Positions 31,110-38,359 of a stretch of DNA of 38,359 nucleotides are shown here, piece by piece; the stretch's first letter is position 1, and every line of letters begins with the position of its first letter. A program made the position numbers and the translations under genes. The stretch comes from CALMEH01 sp031409875 (GTDB lineage: Bacteria > Acidobacteriota > Blastocatellia > Pyrinomonadales > Pyrinomonadaceae), in contig JANNYB010000196.1 in assembly GCA_031409875.1 (NCBI GenBank), positions 1 through 38,359 on the forward strand, written 5' to 3'. Under the pieces are notes generated by a model. The model did no database searches and was not told the origin of the DNA. It saw only the letters and a list, made by a program, of their open reading frames with translations.

Positions 31110-31370
31110 CTTACGCGATTATAGCCTCGTTCACGAGGCTTTCCGCGTTTCGCGGCAATTAGCCGCGTCCATTTATGGCGCGGTCAAACGAGCAACGATT
31201 TTTCAAAGGGCGTTTTAACGTCCTTTTTTATGGCTTAAGCCGAAGAAAAGCACGTTAAAACGCCCTTTTGGATTCAATCGGTAAACAAACCGCGCCGTGA
31301 ACGGACGCGGCTAACTGCGGCGAAACGTGGAAAGCCCGATAAATCGGGCTAAAATCAAATATCGCGTAAG
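31110..31370. repeat. Nested inverted repeat, GCCCGATTTATCGGGC family, copy 2 (inverted)
   Basis: Outer arms CTTACGCGAT and ATCGCGTAAG (31110-31119, 31361-31370) enclose AGCCTCGTTCACGAGGCT on the left and AGCCCGATAAATCGGGCT on the right, with the same internal GCGTCC and GGGCGTTTTAACGTCCTTT units as copy 1. The side on which the two end hairpins lie is swapped relative to 19299-19565, so this copy is in the opposite orientation. The remaining gap to the kinase gene (31371-31452) is AT-rich without recognised content. Confidence 0.9.
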
Positions 31371-31452
31371 ATGAGTTGGTAATCAATCTCAAAATTATCC
31401 GATACTGATTCGCATTACCATTCTAAATTTTGCCTTTTACCTTTTGCCTTGT

Positions 31453-34290
31453 TTACTCTCCCCAAAACGACTTCTCGCCAAAAATCTTCACCTCGCCAAT
31501 AGAGATATAAGCGGCATAAGCCATTGCTCCGAACAAAATTGCCAGTCCGGTTACGGTTGGGGCAAAAAGGATGTTGTTTGGGTCAAAAGTCTTAGGAAAA
31601 AGATTAATGAATGCCCCAAGGAAACCCCAGGAAATTAAAGTAACGATTCCGAAACGATTAAAGAAAAACATCACGGGTAACAGGGAAATCGCAAAACTTA
31701 TCCAGACTACGGGACTTGCTCCGGTTGAATTATTGCGGTTCACAATCCATGCAAGTATGAAAATTCCGCCTAAAATAACGGTTGCCTTTTTGTTTCTGAT
31801 AAAAAAATAGATAATTAAAAAGATGCCCAAGAACGCCAAACTCGACCCGGTAGATTGGACAAATTGGAAAGCCAGTGCAACCATCCAGGCTGAAAAACTA
31901 TCGGTTGCCTGCCAATTTACAAGCGTGTTGATATTTCTCGGTTCGCCGAATGCAGATTCGTTGATAAATTCGCCCAAATAAACAATCAGTAATGAACCAC
32001 AGGCTAAGACTCCGCCAATCAGAATATCTCGCCCAATCATCGGATTTCGGAAATCACCCGCCAGCAAGCGACTCCAAGAAATCAGATATTCCGACCACCA
32101 ACGACGGACATACGGTTCTAAGGCACAATAAATCAAACCGCCAAAGACTGCCCAAAATAAACTAAATTTGATTATTTCAATTAAAACATTAAATTCTTGG
32201 GAAGATGCAAAAACGTGGTCGAACCTAAACAGAGAGATAACCAATAACGTCACCAAAAAAAACAGGGAGATTTTAGCAGTTCCGTTCAAATCAGCCCGCT
32301 CGCTTTTGATGTTATACAGAACCAACATAATCACCGCAATCAGCAAAAAACTGAGTGTTGCCAAAACAAAAATCGGTGCATTGTTATTGGTAACAACGGC
32401 TTTCGCAGTTTCGCTCCACGGCGTAACTACTCGAAAATAAACAGGTTTGCCGTTATATGAAGCAGCTTCAATTTGAATCGGAATGTCTGCCCAATCAGCC
32501 ATCGCGCCATTCCACGCGGCTCGCTCGTCAAAAGCAAATGGCGGTGTGAATTTGGCTTCGCCGGGTTCAAATTTATTGATGTCCAATCCTGCCTCGTCAA
32601 AGAATTTTTTCCAATCGGCTTTTGTCTGCTCCGATTTATTTTCTGAAATATTGGTCGGAACTGCGTTAAATTCAATCAGCCGTCCGGTTGTATCCGTCAA
32701 AACGGTTATCATTCCGGGAATTGTCATTGGCGGGTCAAAAACGTCCACTCGCTCGCTGTGCCACGCCATTAAAGGTTGCGGTGATTGCCGATAAATGAGA
32801 TTTACGATGGCAGGTTGTCCTGTTTTTACTCTTTCAGATGAATAAAACGTCGGCGCATTCTTTTTCGCCCAACTGATAAAATCCGGTTCAGCACGAGTTA
32901 GGTGATACTTGGTGTCAAAGGGCTTTTCCGTATAACCGAAACTTTTAATCATCTGTTTCGCATTTTCAGCCAATACTTCCGTTGATTTCTCAAACGGAAT
33001 TAGATTCGGAAGTTTATAAAACCTTTGAATATAGACAACTGAAAGCATCGCCACGACAAAAAATGCGAAACAAGCCAAAGCAATTTTCGGTTTCAACGCC
33101 CCTTTTTTCGGCGAAGCGGCAATCATCTCAGGAGTCGGCGTTTGCCCCGCATCAAGGGCAATCTGCATCGGATTTCCGCCCGGCAAAGCCATTGCAACGT
33201 GCAAGGCAGATTGCGGTCTATCTTTGGGATTTTTTTCGATACATTGCGAAATAACGCTTTCAACTAACGGATCAATGTCCTTCACAAAGTCTGATGGATT
33301 AGTTGGATTTTGCGAGGTTTGTTTCTGAATCAATTCTTGAATTGAATCGCCCTGAATGGCTTGTTTGCCCGTGAAAATTTCGTATAAAACAAGTCCTAAA
33401 GCATAAATATCGCTCTTTGCCGAAACGTCTTTGCCCTTAATTTGTTCGGGCGACATATACGCAGGCGTTCCCACGCGAAGATTATCTTTGGCAATTTCCG
33501 CCTCAACTCCCGCAATCCCAAAATCCGTGATTCGTGCTTTACCATTCTTGTCAATAATGATATTCGCGGGTTTGAAATCCCGATGCAGAATTCCCTCATT
33601 GTGAATCGCACTCAGCCCAACACAAAGCTGACGGGCAATTTCAATCGCACGTTCAGACGATAATCGCCCAACTCTCCGCAGCAATGACGATAAATCATCA
33701 CCATCAATAAATTCCATCGAAAGAAAATGCTTGCCGTCAATCTCGCTAATATCGAAAACACGACAAACATTCGGATGCGAAACCTGACGAGCATTGCGAA
33801 CTTCGGCATGAAATCTTTCCAAGGCAGCAGAATCTTTTTGAAAATTATCAGGCAAAAATTTAAGTGCGAGAGTTTGACCGAGTTTAATATCTTCAGCCTT
33901 ATAAACTTCGCCCATTCCGCCTTTGCCGACCATTCCGATAATGCGATAACGACCGGCTAAAACAGTTCCGGCAACCAAACCATTCTTACTAATTTCGCCC
34001 GTCGTATTTTTGCCGATGAGAGTTTTCTTTTCCTCGAACATACTGACGGCTTCGGCGACAGCGGGATTTTGCATAAAGGATTCCGAATCTTCAAATGAAC
34101 GAAGCAGTCTGTCAATTTCGCTTCGCATTTCAGCATCATCACCGCAAGATTTTTTTAATAATTTTTCCCGTTCTTTGCCCGTTAAGGCAGATGCTGTTTC
34201 AAAGATTTTGGTTATCTGTTCCCATCGTGTCGCAATTTCTTCGGCGGTGTGAAGATGTTTAGTTTCGTCTGATTCGTTTGGATTGTTCAT
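31453..34290 (-). CDS. Membrane-anchored Ser/Thr protein kinase with multi-pass C-terminal region
   Basis: 945 residues. The N-terminal segment RWEQITKIFETASAL ... CGDDAEMRSEIDRLLRS is characteristic of acidobacterial kinases that accompany ECF sigma factors. Kinase domain about 115-370: glycine loop GKGGMGEVY (122-130), Lys144, HRDFKPANI (catalytic Asp238), DFG (256-258), GTPAYMSPEQ (274-283). A transmembrane helix near 403-423 leads to an extracytoplasmic domain of about 200 residues, then about eight more hydrophobic helices to the end. All catalytic residues are present. The signal is presumably sensed by the membrane and extracytoplasmic part. No ECF gene adjoins it now. Confidence 0.93.
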   Translation of the reverse strand: MNNPNESDETKHLHTAEEIATRWEQITKIFETASALTGKEREKLLKKSCGDDAEMRSEIDRLLRSFEDSESFMQNPAVAEAVSMFEEKKTLIGKNTTGEISKNGLVAGTVLAGRYRIIGMVGKGGMGEVYKAEDIKLGQTLALKFLPDNFQKDSAALERFHAEVRNARQVSHPNVCRVFDISEIDGKHFLSMEFIDGDDLSSLLRRVGRLSSERAIEIARQLCVGLSAIHNEGILHRDFKPANIIIDKNGKARITDFGIAGVEAEIAKDNLRVGTPAYMSPEQIKGKDVSAKSDIYALGLVLYEIFTGKQAIQGDSIQELIQKQTSQNPTNPSDFVKDIDPLVESVISQCIEKNPKDRPQSALHVAMALPGGNPMQIALDAGQTPTPEMIAASPKKGALKPKIALACFAFFVVAMLSVVYIQRFYKLPNLIPFEKSTEVLAENAKQMIKSFGYTEKPFDTKYHLTRAEPDFISWAKKNAPTFYSSERVKTGQPAIVNLIYRQSPQPLMAWHSERVDVFDPPMTIPGMITVLTDTTGRLIEFNAVPTNISENKSEQTKADWKKFFDEAGLDINKFEPGEAKFTPPFAFDERAAWNGAMADWADIPIQIEAASYNGKPVYFRVVTPWSETAKAVVTNNNAPIFVLATLSFLLIAVIMLVLYNIKSERADLNGTAKISLFFLVTLLVISLFRFDHVFASSQEFNVLIEIIKFSLFWAVFGGLIYCALEPYVRRWWSEYLISWSRLLAGDFRNPMIGRDILIGGVLACGSLLIVYLGEFINESAFGEPRNINTLVNWQATDSFSAWMVALAFQFVQSTGSSLAFLGIFLIIYFFIRNKKATVILGGIFILAWIVNRNNSTGASPVVWISFAISLLPVMFFFNRFGIVTLISWGFLGAFINLFPKTFDPNNILFAPTVTGLAILFGAMAYAAYISIGEVKIFGEKSFWGE

Positions 34291-34325
34291 TGATTTTTGT
34301 TTCCAATCATCATAAACCTAATCGC

Positions 34326-34450
34326 GTTTTGAGTTCAAACTTCAGTTTGTTAAACGACTAGCGAGCGAAGCAAAGCGGGTTATCTCAAAACCTAAAAGAA
34401 ACCACTCCGCCTTCGCTGGTGATGGGCAAACTGAAGTTTGAACTCAAAAC
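34326..34450. repeat. Perfect 24-base inverted repeat upstream of the kinase gene
   Basis: Arms 34326-34349 and 34427-34450 (GTTTTGAGTTCAAACTTCAG inward) are perfectly complementary; the palindrome CAAACTTCAGTTTG is embedded. The loop of 77 bases is Ala/Arg-codon-like but has no reading frame. It is one of two repeats that fill the 447 bases between the kinase and the next gene. Confidence 0.9.
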
Positions 34451-34476
34451 TTTAAACGCCGTTCAAAACTTTCTTC

Positions 34477-34499
34477 AATTACTAATGCGACATTTTTTA
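34477..34499. promoter_or_regulatory. Conserved 23-base motif, copy 1 (contains CTAATGCGACATTTTTTA)
   Basis: This stretch matches 36059-36081 at 20 of 23 positions. Read on the minus strand it contains GTCGCATTAGTAATT, about 190 bases upstream of the kinase start at 34290. Possible promoter or operator recognised by an ECF sigma factor or regulator, or the remains of a duplicated upstream region. Confidence 0.4.
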
Positions 34500-34724
34500 G
34501 AAGCTGTTTGAAAACTCAAAATTAGCCGCAGAGCGGCAAAGAGAAAGTAGCCAGATGCGGAGCTTCTGGTCAGTTTCAGAACCCGATTCCGCGCCGGAAG
34601 GTGCGAAAAGAATAAATCTGAGCGCATCTCCAATGCGCGAAAGGTTGTTTATTGTTCCAGAGGTTGCACCTCTGGCTACTTTCTTGATGCGCTTCCAGCG
34701 CAAAAATGAGTTTTCAAACAACTT
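34498..34724. repeat. Nested inverted repeat with AGAAAGTAGCCAGA units
   Basis: The left half begins GAAGCTGTTTGAAAACTCAA and the right half, on the other strand, GAAGTTGTTTGAAAACTCA. Each is followed by a small palindrome (GCCGCAGAGCGGC or GCGCTGGAAGCGC), then AGAAAGTAGCCAGA, then a hairpin with an AGAGGTTGCACCTCTGG loop. Arms pair imperfectly over about 90 bases. Repeats with AGTAGCCAGAGGTGCAACCT are widespread in some bacteria. It ends 13 bases from the stop of the next gene. Confidence 0.85.
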
Positions 34725-34737
34725 CTTAGCTATTGAA

Positions 34738-35979
34738 TTAGAATTTGGGGATGGTTTTGGAATTCAAAAAAGTGTCCTTGTTAAAAAAGAAACCAATCGG
34801 AGAATATTCGCCAATAGCTTTGTCGCCGCTTTGATCGATTGGCGATTTTGATTTATCCATTGCCGGAACTGAATTTGTTCCATTTTTGTAGTCGGGATTG
34901 GGCAACATATGTCTATAAATCAACAACATCTTTTCGCCGACCAACCAAGGCATAAAATTAATATTCAAGGCTTTGGCTTTGGCTTTTAAACTTGCTGTTT
35001 CTGCTCCGATTGCAACATAAACATAACCGTCAGGATTGACGATAAATTGATAATCGGCGAGGGTTTTGTAATTGTAAGTCATTTCATCTCCTTGACTTAG
35101 TGAAAAATAACGAACATCAGATGTTAGGAAATCATTTTTTGATTTCGGGAAATTCGGTGCTTTGAATTTCACAATACAAACATCGTCTTTATTGGTTCTG
35201 ACAATTGGCATTGTCAAATAATGGTTGTCCAAATTTGGATATGTTCCCGCAGCACTTAAGTTATAGGCGTGGATTAAACTGTCTTTTTTATAAAATCTAA
35301 AGGTATTTTCAACCACTTGTTTAGCGATCAATTCCTCAATATTTAGCGATTTCCCACTTGATTGTGAAAGCACTTTTTCCATATTTGCTTCAGGATTTTC
35401 CATGAATTTATTGAACATTGGAATCAAATATTTATCGACATCTTCTTTTGAAATTTTTGGAACAGCTACACTATTTGGTGCTTCTTTGGTGGTTCTGCTT
35501 TTAACATCAAAGCTCGCAATTTGCGGCAATGGTTTATTCCCGTTTATGTTTGCGGTTGGCAAATAATGTCTTAAAAACACTGAAACTTTTGTTAAATCTT
35601 TCTTAAAATACAAGACATTTTTTTCTTTGATGGATGTGCCTTCGGGAACAATGTAAATCGTATAATTATTTTTCGCATCATCCGCTTTAATATTAAAATC
35701 CGTTAAACTTCCGACACTTGATCGCGTGGTATCGTCATAAATATTAAAGCTAAAATACCGTGCATCAGGAAATTGTCCTTTGATGACATATCCGTTTTCA
35801 TCGGTTTCAGCCCGTTCCCAACCATAACGCCAATAAACTGCATTGGCATCAGGCAAATACAAAACATCTGTCTGAGAACCAATATATGGTTTTTCCCAAG
35901 TTGATTTTTGAGCATTAATACTCTGGATGCTTAAAAATGCCAAAATTATTGTTACAAGAAATTGTGTTTTCATCTTCAT
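34738..35979 (-). CDS. Secreted protein of unknown function
   Basis: 413 residues with a signal peptide (residues 1-23, ending SINAQ). No family is recognised. The mature part is beta-rich: DARYFSFNIYDDTTRSS near residue 72, YTIYIVPEG near 108, VLYFKKDLTKVSVFLRHYLP near 123 and, in a second half, VRYFSLSQGDEMTYNYKTLADY near 288 and MLLIYRHMLPNPDYKNG near 352. The two halves share the order RYFSxxxxD ... IxxxxYxYxA ... LxYRHxLP, so it may be an internal duplication of one domain or resemble DUF1254/DUF1214 proteins. It reads toward the large kinase gene and is divergent from the ECF sigma gene. Confidence 0.7.
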   Translation of the reverse strand: MKMKTQFLVTIILAFLSIQSINAQKSTWEKPYIGSQTDVLYLPDANAVYWRYGWERAETDENGYVIKGQFPDARYFSFNIYDDTTRSSVGSLTDFNIKADDAKNNYTIYIVPEGTSIKEKNVLYFKKDLTKVSVFLRHYLPTANINGNKPLPQIASFDVKSRTTKEAPNSVAVPKISKEDVDKYLIPMFNKFMENPEANMEKVLSQSSGKSLNIEELIAKQVVENTFRFYKKDSLIHAYNLSAAGTYPNLDNHYLTMPIVRTNKDDVCIVKFKAPNFPKSKNDFLTSDVRYFSLSQGDEMTYNYKTLADYQFIVNPDGYVYVAIGAETASLKAKAKALNINFMPWLVGEKMLLIYRHMLPNPDYKNGTNSVPAMDKSKSPIDQSGDKAIGEYSPIGFFFNKDTFLNSKTIPKF

Positions 35980-36058
35980 TTTTCGTTCTCTTCCGTCGAA
36001 TTTTCTTTTCCGTTATTACTTATTGGAATGCCGCAAGAAGCGTGGCGTTCCTTTGTCT

Positions 36059-36081
36059 AATAACTAACGCGACTTTTTTTA
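36059..36081. promoter_or_regulatory. Conserved 23-base motif, copy 2 (contains CTAACGCGACTTTTTTTA)
   Basis: It matches 34477-34499 at 20 of 23 positions. It lies about 50 bases before the ECF sigma start (36130, plus) and 80 bases before the secreted-protein start (35979, minus). On the minus strand it contains GTCGCGTTAGTTATT. An autoregulated promoter of the ECF factor is one possibility. Confidence 0.4.
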
Positions 36082-36129
36082 ACCAAAGTGCTAAAAAAAA
36101 TATAAAAAAATTGTGATATTATTTTCCAA

Positions 36130-36693
36130 ATGCAAAATCCCCTCGATATTACTGCACTCTTGCAAGATTGGAGTGATGGCAAAGTGGAAGTTTTAGAAAA
36201 ACTAATGCCCTTGGTCTATGACGAATTGCGTCGCCAAGCCTCCCGGTTTTTAAGCAAAGAGCGTCAAGGTCATACTCTGCAAGCGACTGCCCTTATTCAC
36301 GAAGCATATCTCAAACTAATCGAACAAAGAGAAGTTAAATGGCAAAACCGCGCCCATTTTTTTGCGCTCTCATCAACGGCAATGCGGCGGATTTTGGTTG
36401 ATCACGCCCGCGAACGTCATCGGGAAAAACGCGGCGGAAGTGCCGAAAATCTGCCGTTGGACGAAGCATTTAAGATTTCTGCAAGCGAAAAAAATATTGA
36501 TTTAATCGCGCTCGACGAAGCCTTAAACCGTTTAGCCAAAATGAATGCACGACAAGCAAGAGTGGTTGAATTAAGATATTTCAGCGGCTTAAGCAACGAT
36601 GAAACGGCGGAGGTTTTGGGCGTTTCAAATGCCACAGTCAGAAACGATTGGAATATCGCCAAGGCTTGGCTTAAACTCCAGATTACGAATTGA
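36130..36693 (+). CDS. ECF sigma factor, acidobacterial/planctomycete type
   Basis: 187 residues. The start ITALLQDWSDGKVEVLEKLMPLVYDELRRQASRFLSKERQGHTLQATALIHEAYLKL is typical of the ECF subfamily found next to Ser/Thr kinases in Acidobacteria and Planctomycetes. Region 2 ends with STAMRRILVDHARERHREKRGG; region 4 includes LAKMNARQARVVELRYFSGLSNDETAEVLGVSNATVRNDW. It directs RNA polymerase to its own promoters, and these factors are believed to be controlled through the neighbouring kinase. Here the next kinase gene is reduced to a stub and a foreign-looking cassette separates the sigma factor from an intact kinase. Confidence 0.93.
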   Translation: MQNPLDITALLQDWSDGKVEVLEKLMPLVYDELRRQASRFLSKERQGHTLQATALIHEAYLKLIEQREVKWQNRAHFFALSSTAMRRILVDHARERHREKRGGSAENLPLDEAFKISASEKNIDLIALDEALNRLAKMNARQARVVELRYFSGLSNDETAEVLGVSNATVRNDWNIAKAWLKLQITN

Positions 36694-36732
36694 CCTTTTT
36701 AGGCAATGAATGACGTTTAATCAGATAATCAG

Positions 36733-36813
36733 ATGAATTTAGAAAAAGATACAATAATCAACCAATACAAAATCATCTCCGCCATTGGCAAAGGCGGAAT
36801 GGGCGAAGACTGA
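36733..36813 (+). pseudogene. Ser/Thr kinase stub, 26 codons up to the glycine-rich loop
   Basis: Starting 39 bases after the sigma factor, an ATG reads through YKIISAIGKGGMGE and then hits TGA. GKGGMGE is the glycine loop of the kinase family, so the rest of the kinase has been lost exactly within that loop. The intact kinase at 37799 has the same loop (YKIISTIGKGGMGEVF), with about eight differences over the nearest 46 bases, so it is a paralogue rather than a fresh duplicate. Confidence 0.85.
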
Positions 36814-36860
36814 ATTTTACGCAATAAGAGTGATAAAATTATTTTAATTTGGAGAATATG

Positions 36861-37157
36861 ATGAGCAATTTACTATCAACCGATTTAGATTCACCGACTT
36901 CCGTCCCGTATTTTTTGTGGGATGCACCAATGACCGTTGCCGAATTGAAGGAAAAATTAGCCTCGGCATCTGAAGTAGAACGAATTCGTCTGCTAGGGAA
37001 AATCTTACGCGAGGCACGCGACTACGAAGTTTGGAAATTTACCACACCGCTCGAAGTTTGGCGAAATTGGGAAGCAATTTCAAAACATCTCGGACGGCGA
37101 CGCGAGTTTTGGACGTTTTTATTTGAATTTTGGGAAAAGGAAGGGATGCTTGATTAA
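36861..37157 (+). CDS. Candidate antitoxin partner of an AbiEii-like nucleotidyltransferase
   Basis: 98 residues, mixed charge, predicted helical, no signal peptide. Family not recognised. Features: VAELKEKLASASEVERIRLLGKILREARDYEVW near residue 28 and WRNWEAISKHLGRRREFWTFLFEFW near 66. GGAG precedes two ATG codons; I use the second (36861, spacing 6) over 36858. Its stop lies inside the next gene, overlapping by 8 bases, an arrangement usual for antitoxin-toxin pairs. It is not the winged-helix AbiEi antitoxin by any motif I can see, so the antitoxin role is inferred from position only. Confidence 0.6.
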   Translation: MSNLLSTDLDSPTSVPYFLWDAPMTVAELKEKLASASEVERIRLLGKILREARDYEVWKFTTPLEVWRNWEAISKHLGRRREFWTFLFEFWEKEGMLD

Positions 37158-37806
37158 ATCTACGCTTAACAAATTACAAAACGAATTCCTACGCGAATTT
37201 TTCAGTCGTGAAAATCACTTTTATTTAACGGGCGGTGCGGCACTTGTCGGATTTTATTTCGGACATCGAAAAACTGAAGACTTAGATTTATTCACGCTCG
37301 AAAACGAAATTGAAAGCGGTTTTGCGATTGCCCGGGATGTCGCAAAAAGTTTGGGTGCAACGGTTGAATCAATCATAACTTCACCCGACTTTCGGCGTTT
37401 GTTGGTTAAACGCGGCGATGAAGCGGTGGTGGTAGATTTAGTCCGCGAATATGTTTTTCAACTCGAACCCGAAAAACGCGAGATAAATGGAATCCGCCTT
37501 GATTCGCCCGAAGAAATTTTGGCAAACAAACTTTGCACGTTGTTATCGCGTTCCGAAATTCGGGATTTGGTTGATGTCCGGGAACTCGAAAATGCAGGTT
37601 TTAGCCTAAAAAATGCCTTCCAAGTTGCCGCTAAAAAAGATACGGGATTATCTCCGGCTCAACTCGCTTGGGTTTTGAATCAAATAAAGTTTGGCGATGA
37701 CGCTCAACTGCCGATTGATATTTCGGTTGATGAATTGCGGGATTATCTGAGCGATCTGATTAACCGCTTGAAAAAATTTGCATATCCATTGAACAAAAAT
37801 GAATAA
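37150..37806 (+). CDS. AbiEii/AbiGii-like nucleotidyltransferase, probable toxin
   Basis: 218 residues from TTG 37150, preceded by AGGAAGGG and overlapping the previous gene. Motif LTGGAALVGFYFGHRKTEDLDLFT near residue 27 gives the GG helix start and the DLD metal pair of the nucleotidyltransferase fold, and VVVDLVREY near 95 gives the third acid; this is the AbiEii/AbiGii (PF08843-type) pattern. Relatives are toxins of abortive-infection or toxin-antitoxin systems that modify tRNA or other targets by nucleotide transfer. A helical C-terminal domain follows (SPEEILANKLCTLLSRSEIRDLVDV). Its end overlaps the kinase start by 8 bases, so kinase translation may be coupled to it. Confidence 0.8.
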   Translation: MIKSTLNKLQNEFLREFFSRENHFYLTGGAALVGFYFGHRKTEDLDLFTLENEIESGFAIARDVAKSLGATVESIITSPDFRRLLVKRGDEAVVVDLVREYVFQLEPEKREINGIRLDSPEEILANKLCTLLSRSEIRDLVDVRELENAGFSLKNAFQVAAKKDTGLSPAQLAWVLNQIKFGDDAQLPIDISVDELRDYLSDLINRLKKFAYPLNKNE

Positions 37807-38359
37807 AAAAATAGCCCCAAACGCGAATCTTTCGCACTACAAAATTATTTCAACCATCGGCAAAGGCGGCATGGGCGAAGTGTTTTTGGCTCAGGATACG
37901 AAACTCGACCGCAAAGTTGCGTTAAAGATTTTGCCGCCTGAATTTGCCGAAGATGCTGACCGAATGAGCCGTTTTGTGCGTGAGGCGAAGTCTGCTTCGG
38001 CGTTGAATCATCCGAATATCATTACGATTCACGAGATTGGCGAGAGCGAAGGAACACATTTTATTGCGACGGAATTTATTGATGGTAAAACACTTAGCGA
38101 TTATAAACAAGCCAATCCGTTGAATTATAAATCAGCGTTAGAGATTGCGATTCAAGTTGCATCTGCACTTGATGAAGCACATACAGCGGGAATTGTTCAT
38201 CGTGATATTAAACCCGATAATGTGATGATTCGGGCGAATGGTTTGGCGAAGATATTGGACTTTGGAATTGCGAAAGTGTCAGTAGCGTCTGCGTCAGCGG
38301 ATGCGTCGAGCGAAGATGCTACCGCCATCAAATCGCCAACAATGCCCGGAATGATTATC
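37799..38359 (+). CDS. Ser/Thr protein kinase, N-terminal part (runs off the window)
   Basis: The ATG at 37799 lies inside the end of the nucleotidyltransferase gene. The visible 187 residues cover most of a protein kinase domain: GKGGMGEVFLAQD, VALKIL with the ATP-anchoring Lys, HRDIKPDNVM with the catalytic Asp, and LDFGIAKV, followed by an activation-segment stretch (SVASASADASSEDATA) and TMPGMI at the end. Unlike the large kinase it lacks the long N-terminal extension. Part of its activation segment is encoded by a short palindrome (38282-38322). It probably originated as the partner of the ECF gene at 36130. Confidence 0.92.
   Translation, partial: MNKKIAPNANLSHYKIISTIGKGGMGEVFLAQDTKLDRKVALKILPPEFAEDADRMSRFVREAKSASALNHPNIITIHEIGESEGTHFIATEFIDGKTLSDYKQANPLNYKSALEIAIQVASALDEAHTAGIVHRDIKPDNVMIRANGLAKILDFGIAKVSVASASADASSEDATAIKSPTMPGMII
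38282..38322. repeat. Short in-frame palindrome in the kinase activation segment
   Basis: GTAGCGTCTGCG (38282-38293) pairs with CGAAGATGCTAC (38311-38322) at 10 of 12 positions; the loop TCAGCGGATGCGTCGAG is also partly self-complementary. It is translated as part of SVASASADASSEDATA. It may be another small disseminated repeat, or chance in an Ala/Ser-rich stretch. Confidence 0.4.

Noticed and set aside
1..38359. tRNA or rRNA genes
   Set aside because: No cloverleaf-like segments with conserved TTCGA-type loops or rRNA blocks were recognised; the stem-forming regions are explained by the repeat families.

Overview
The window looks like a chromosomal segment of an Acidobacteriota-type bacterium, most likely near Blastocatellia/Pyrinomonadales. 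That is inferred from gene content: a VWFA protein of the acidobacterial type, an ECF sigma factor of the acidobacterial/planctomycete type next to a Ser/Thr kinase, a second kinase with the matching N-terminal extension, a beta-helix protein with a carboxypeptidase-regulatory tail, and many secreted proteins of unknown role. No rRNA, tRNA or CRISPR array was seen. The two ends cut through genes (unknown gene at the left, kinase at the right).

Layout. 1-1831: a possible restriction endonuclease coupled to an unknown partial gene, behind an o-succinylbenzoate synthase (menC) gene. 1981-3447: secreted VWA protein. 3641-8765: a polysaccharide or glycolipid block (methyltransferase facing a four-gene minus-strand run: GT-C membrane transferase, GT2, NAD-dependent epimerase, DegT aminotransferase). 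8894-14909: a tightly packed minus-strand run, CBS protein, VWFA protein, Hsp20, Uma2-type nuclease, Lon, small membrane protein, SufU, truncated hemoglobin; this reads as a protein-quality and redox-stress operon. 15081-19278: Rieske protein, four-domain TonB_C protein, then a sigma factor and its probable zinc-finger anti-sigma partner.

19592-31060: two tandem TIMP/NTR-like secreted proteins, a PQQ-type propeller protein, a large beta-helix protein cut by an IS701/IS4-like insertion sequence, and an accessory cassette (tail-collar protein, two GNAT acetyltransferases, two DUF6916-like proteins, one with a Tat signal), then an M28 peptidase. The IS lies at a junction between two different broken genes: the 5' end of the beta-helix gene and all but the first 12 codons of a second tail-collar gene are missing. 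31453-38359: a large membrane-anchored kinase, a secreted protein of unknown function, an ECF sigma factor, a 26-codon kinase stub, a two-gene AbiEii-like nucleotidyltransferase cassette, and the start of a second kinase.

The most unusual property is the density of long, often nested inverted repeats: thirteen large ones in 38 kb from at least ten sequence families (two families occur twice), about 2.1 kb in total. Several overlap 3' ends of genes and supply the stop codon and C-terminal residues. One lies in frame inside the propeller gene and another probable one lies in the kinase activation-loop region. These, the IS junction, the tail-collar/GNAT/DUF6916 cassette and the AbiEii cassette inside an ECF-kinase locus are the best candidates for something undescribed.
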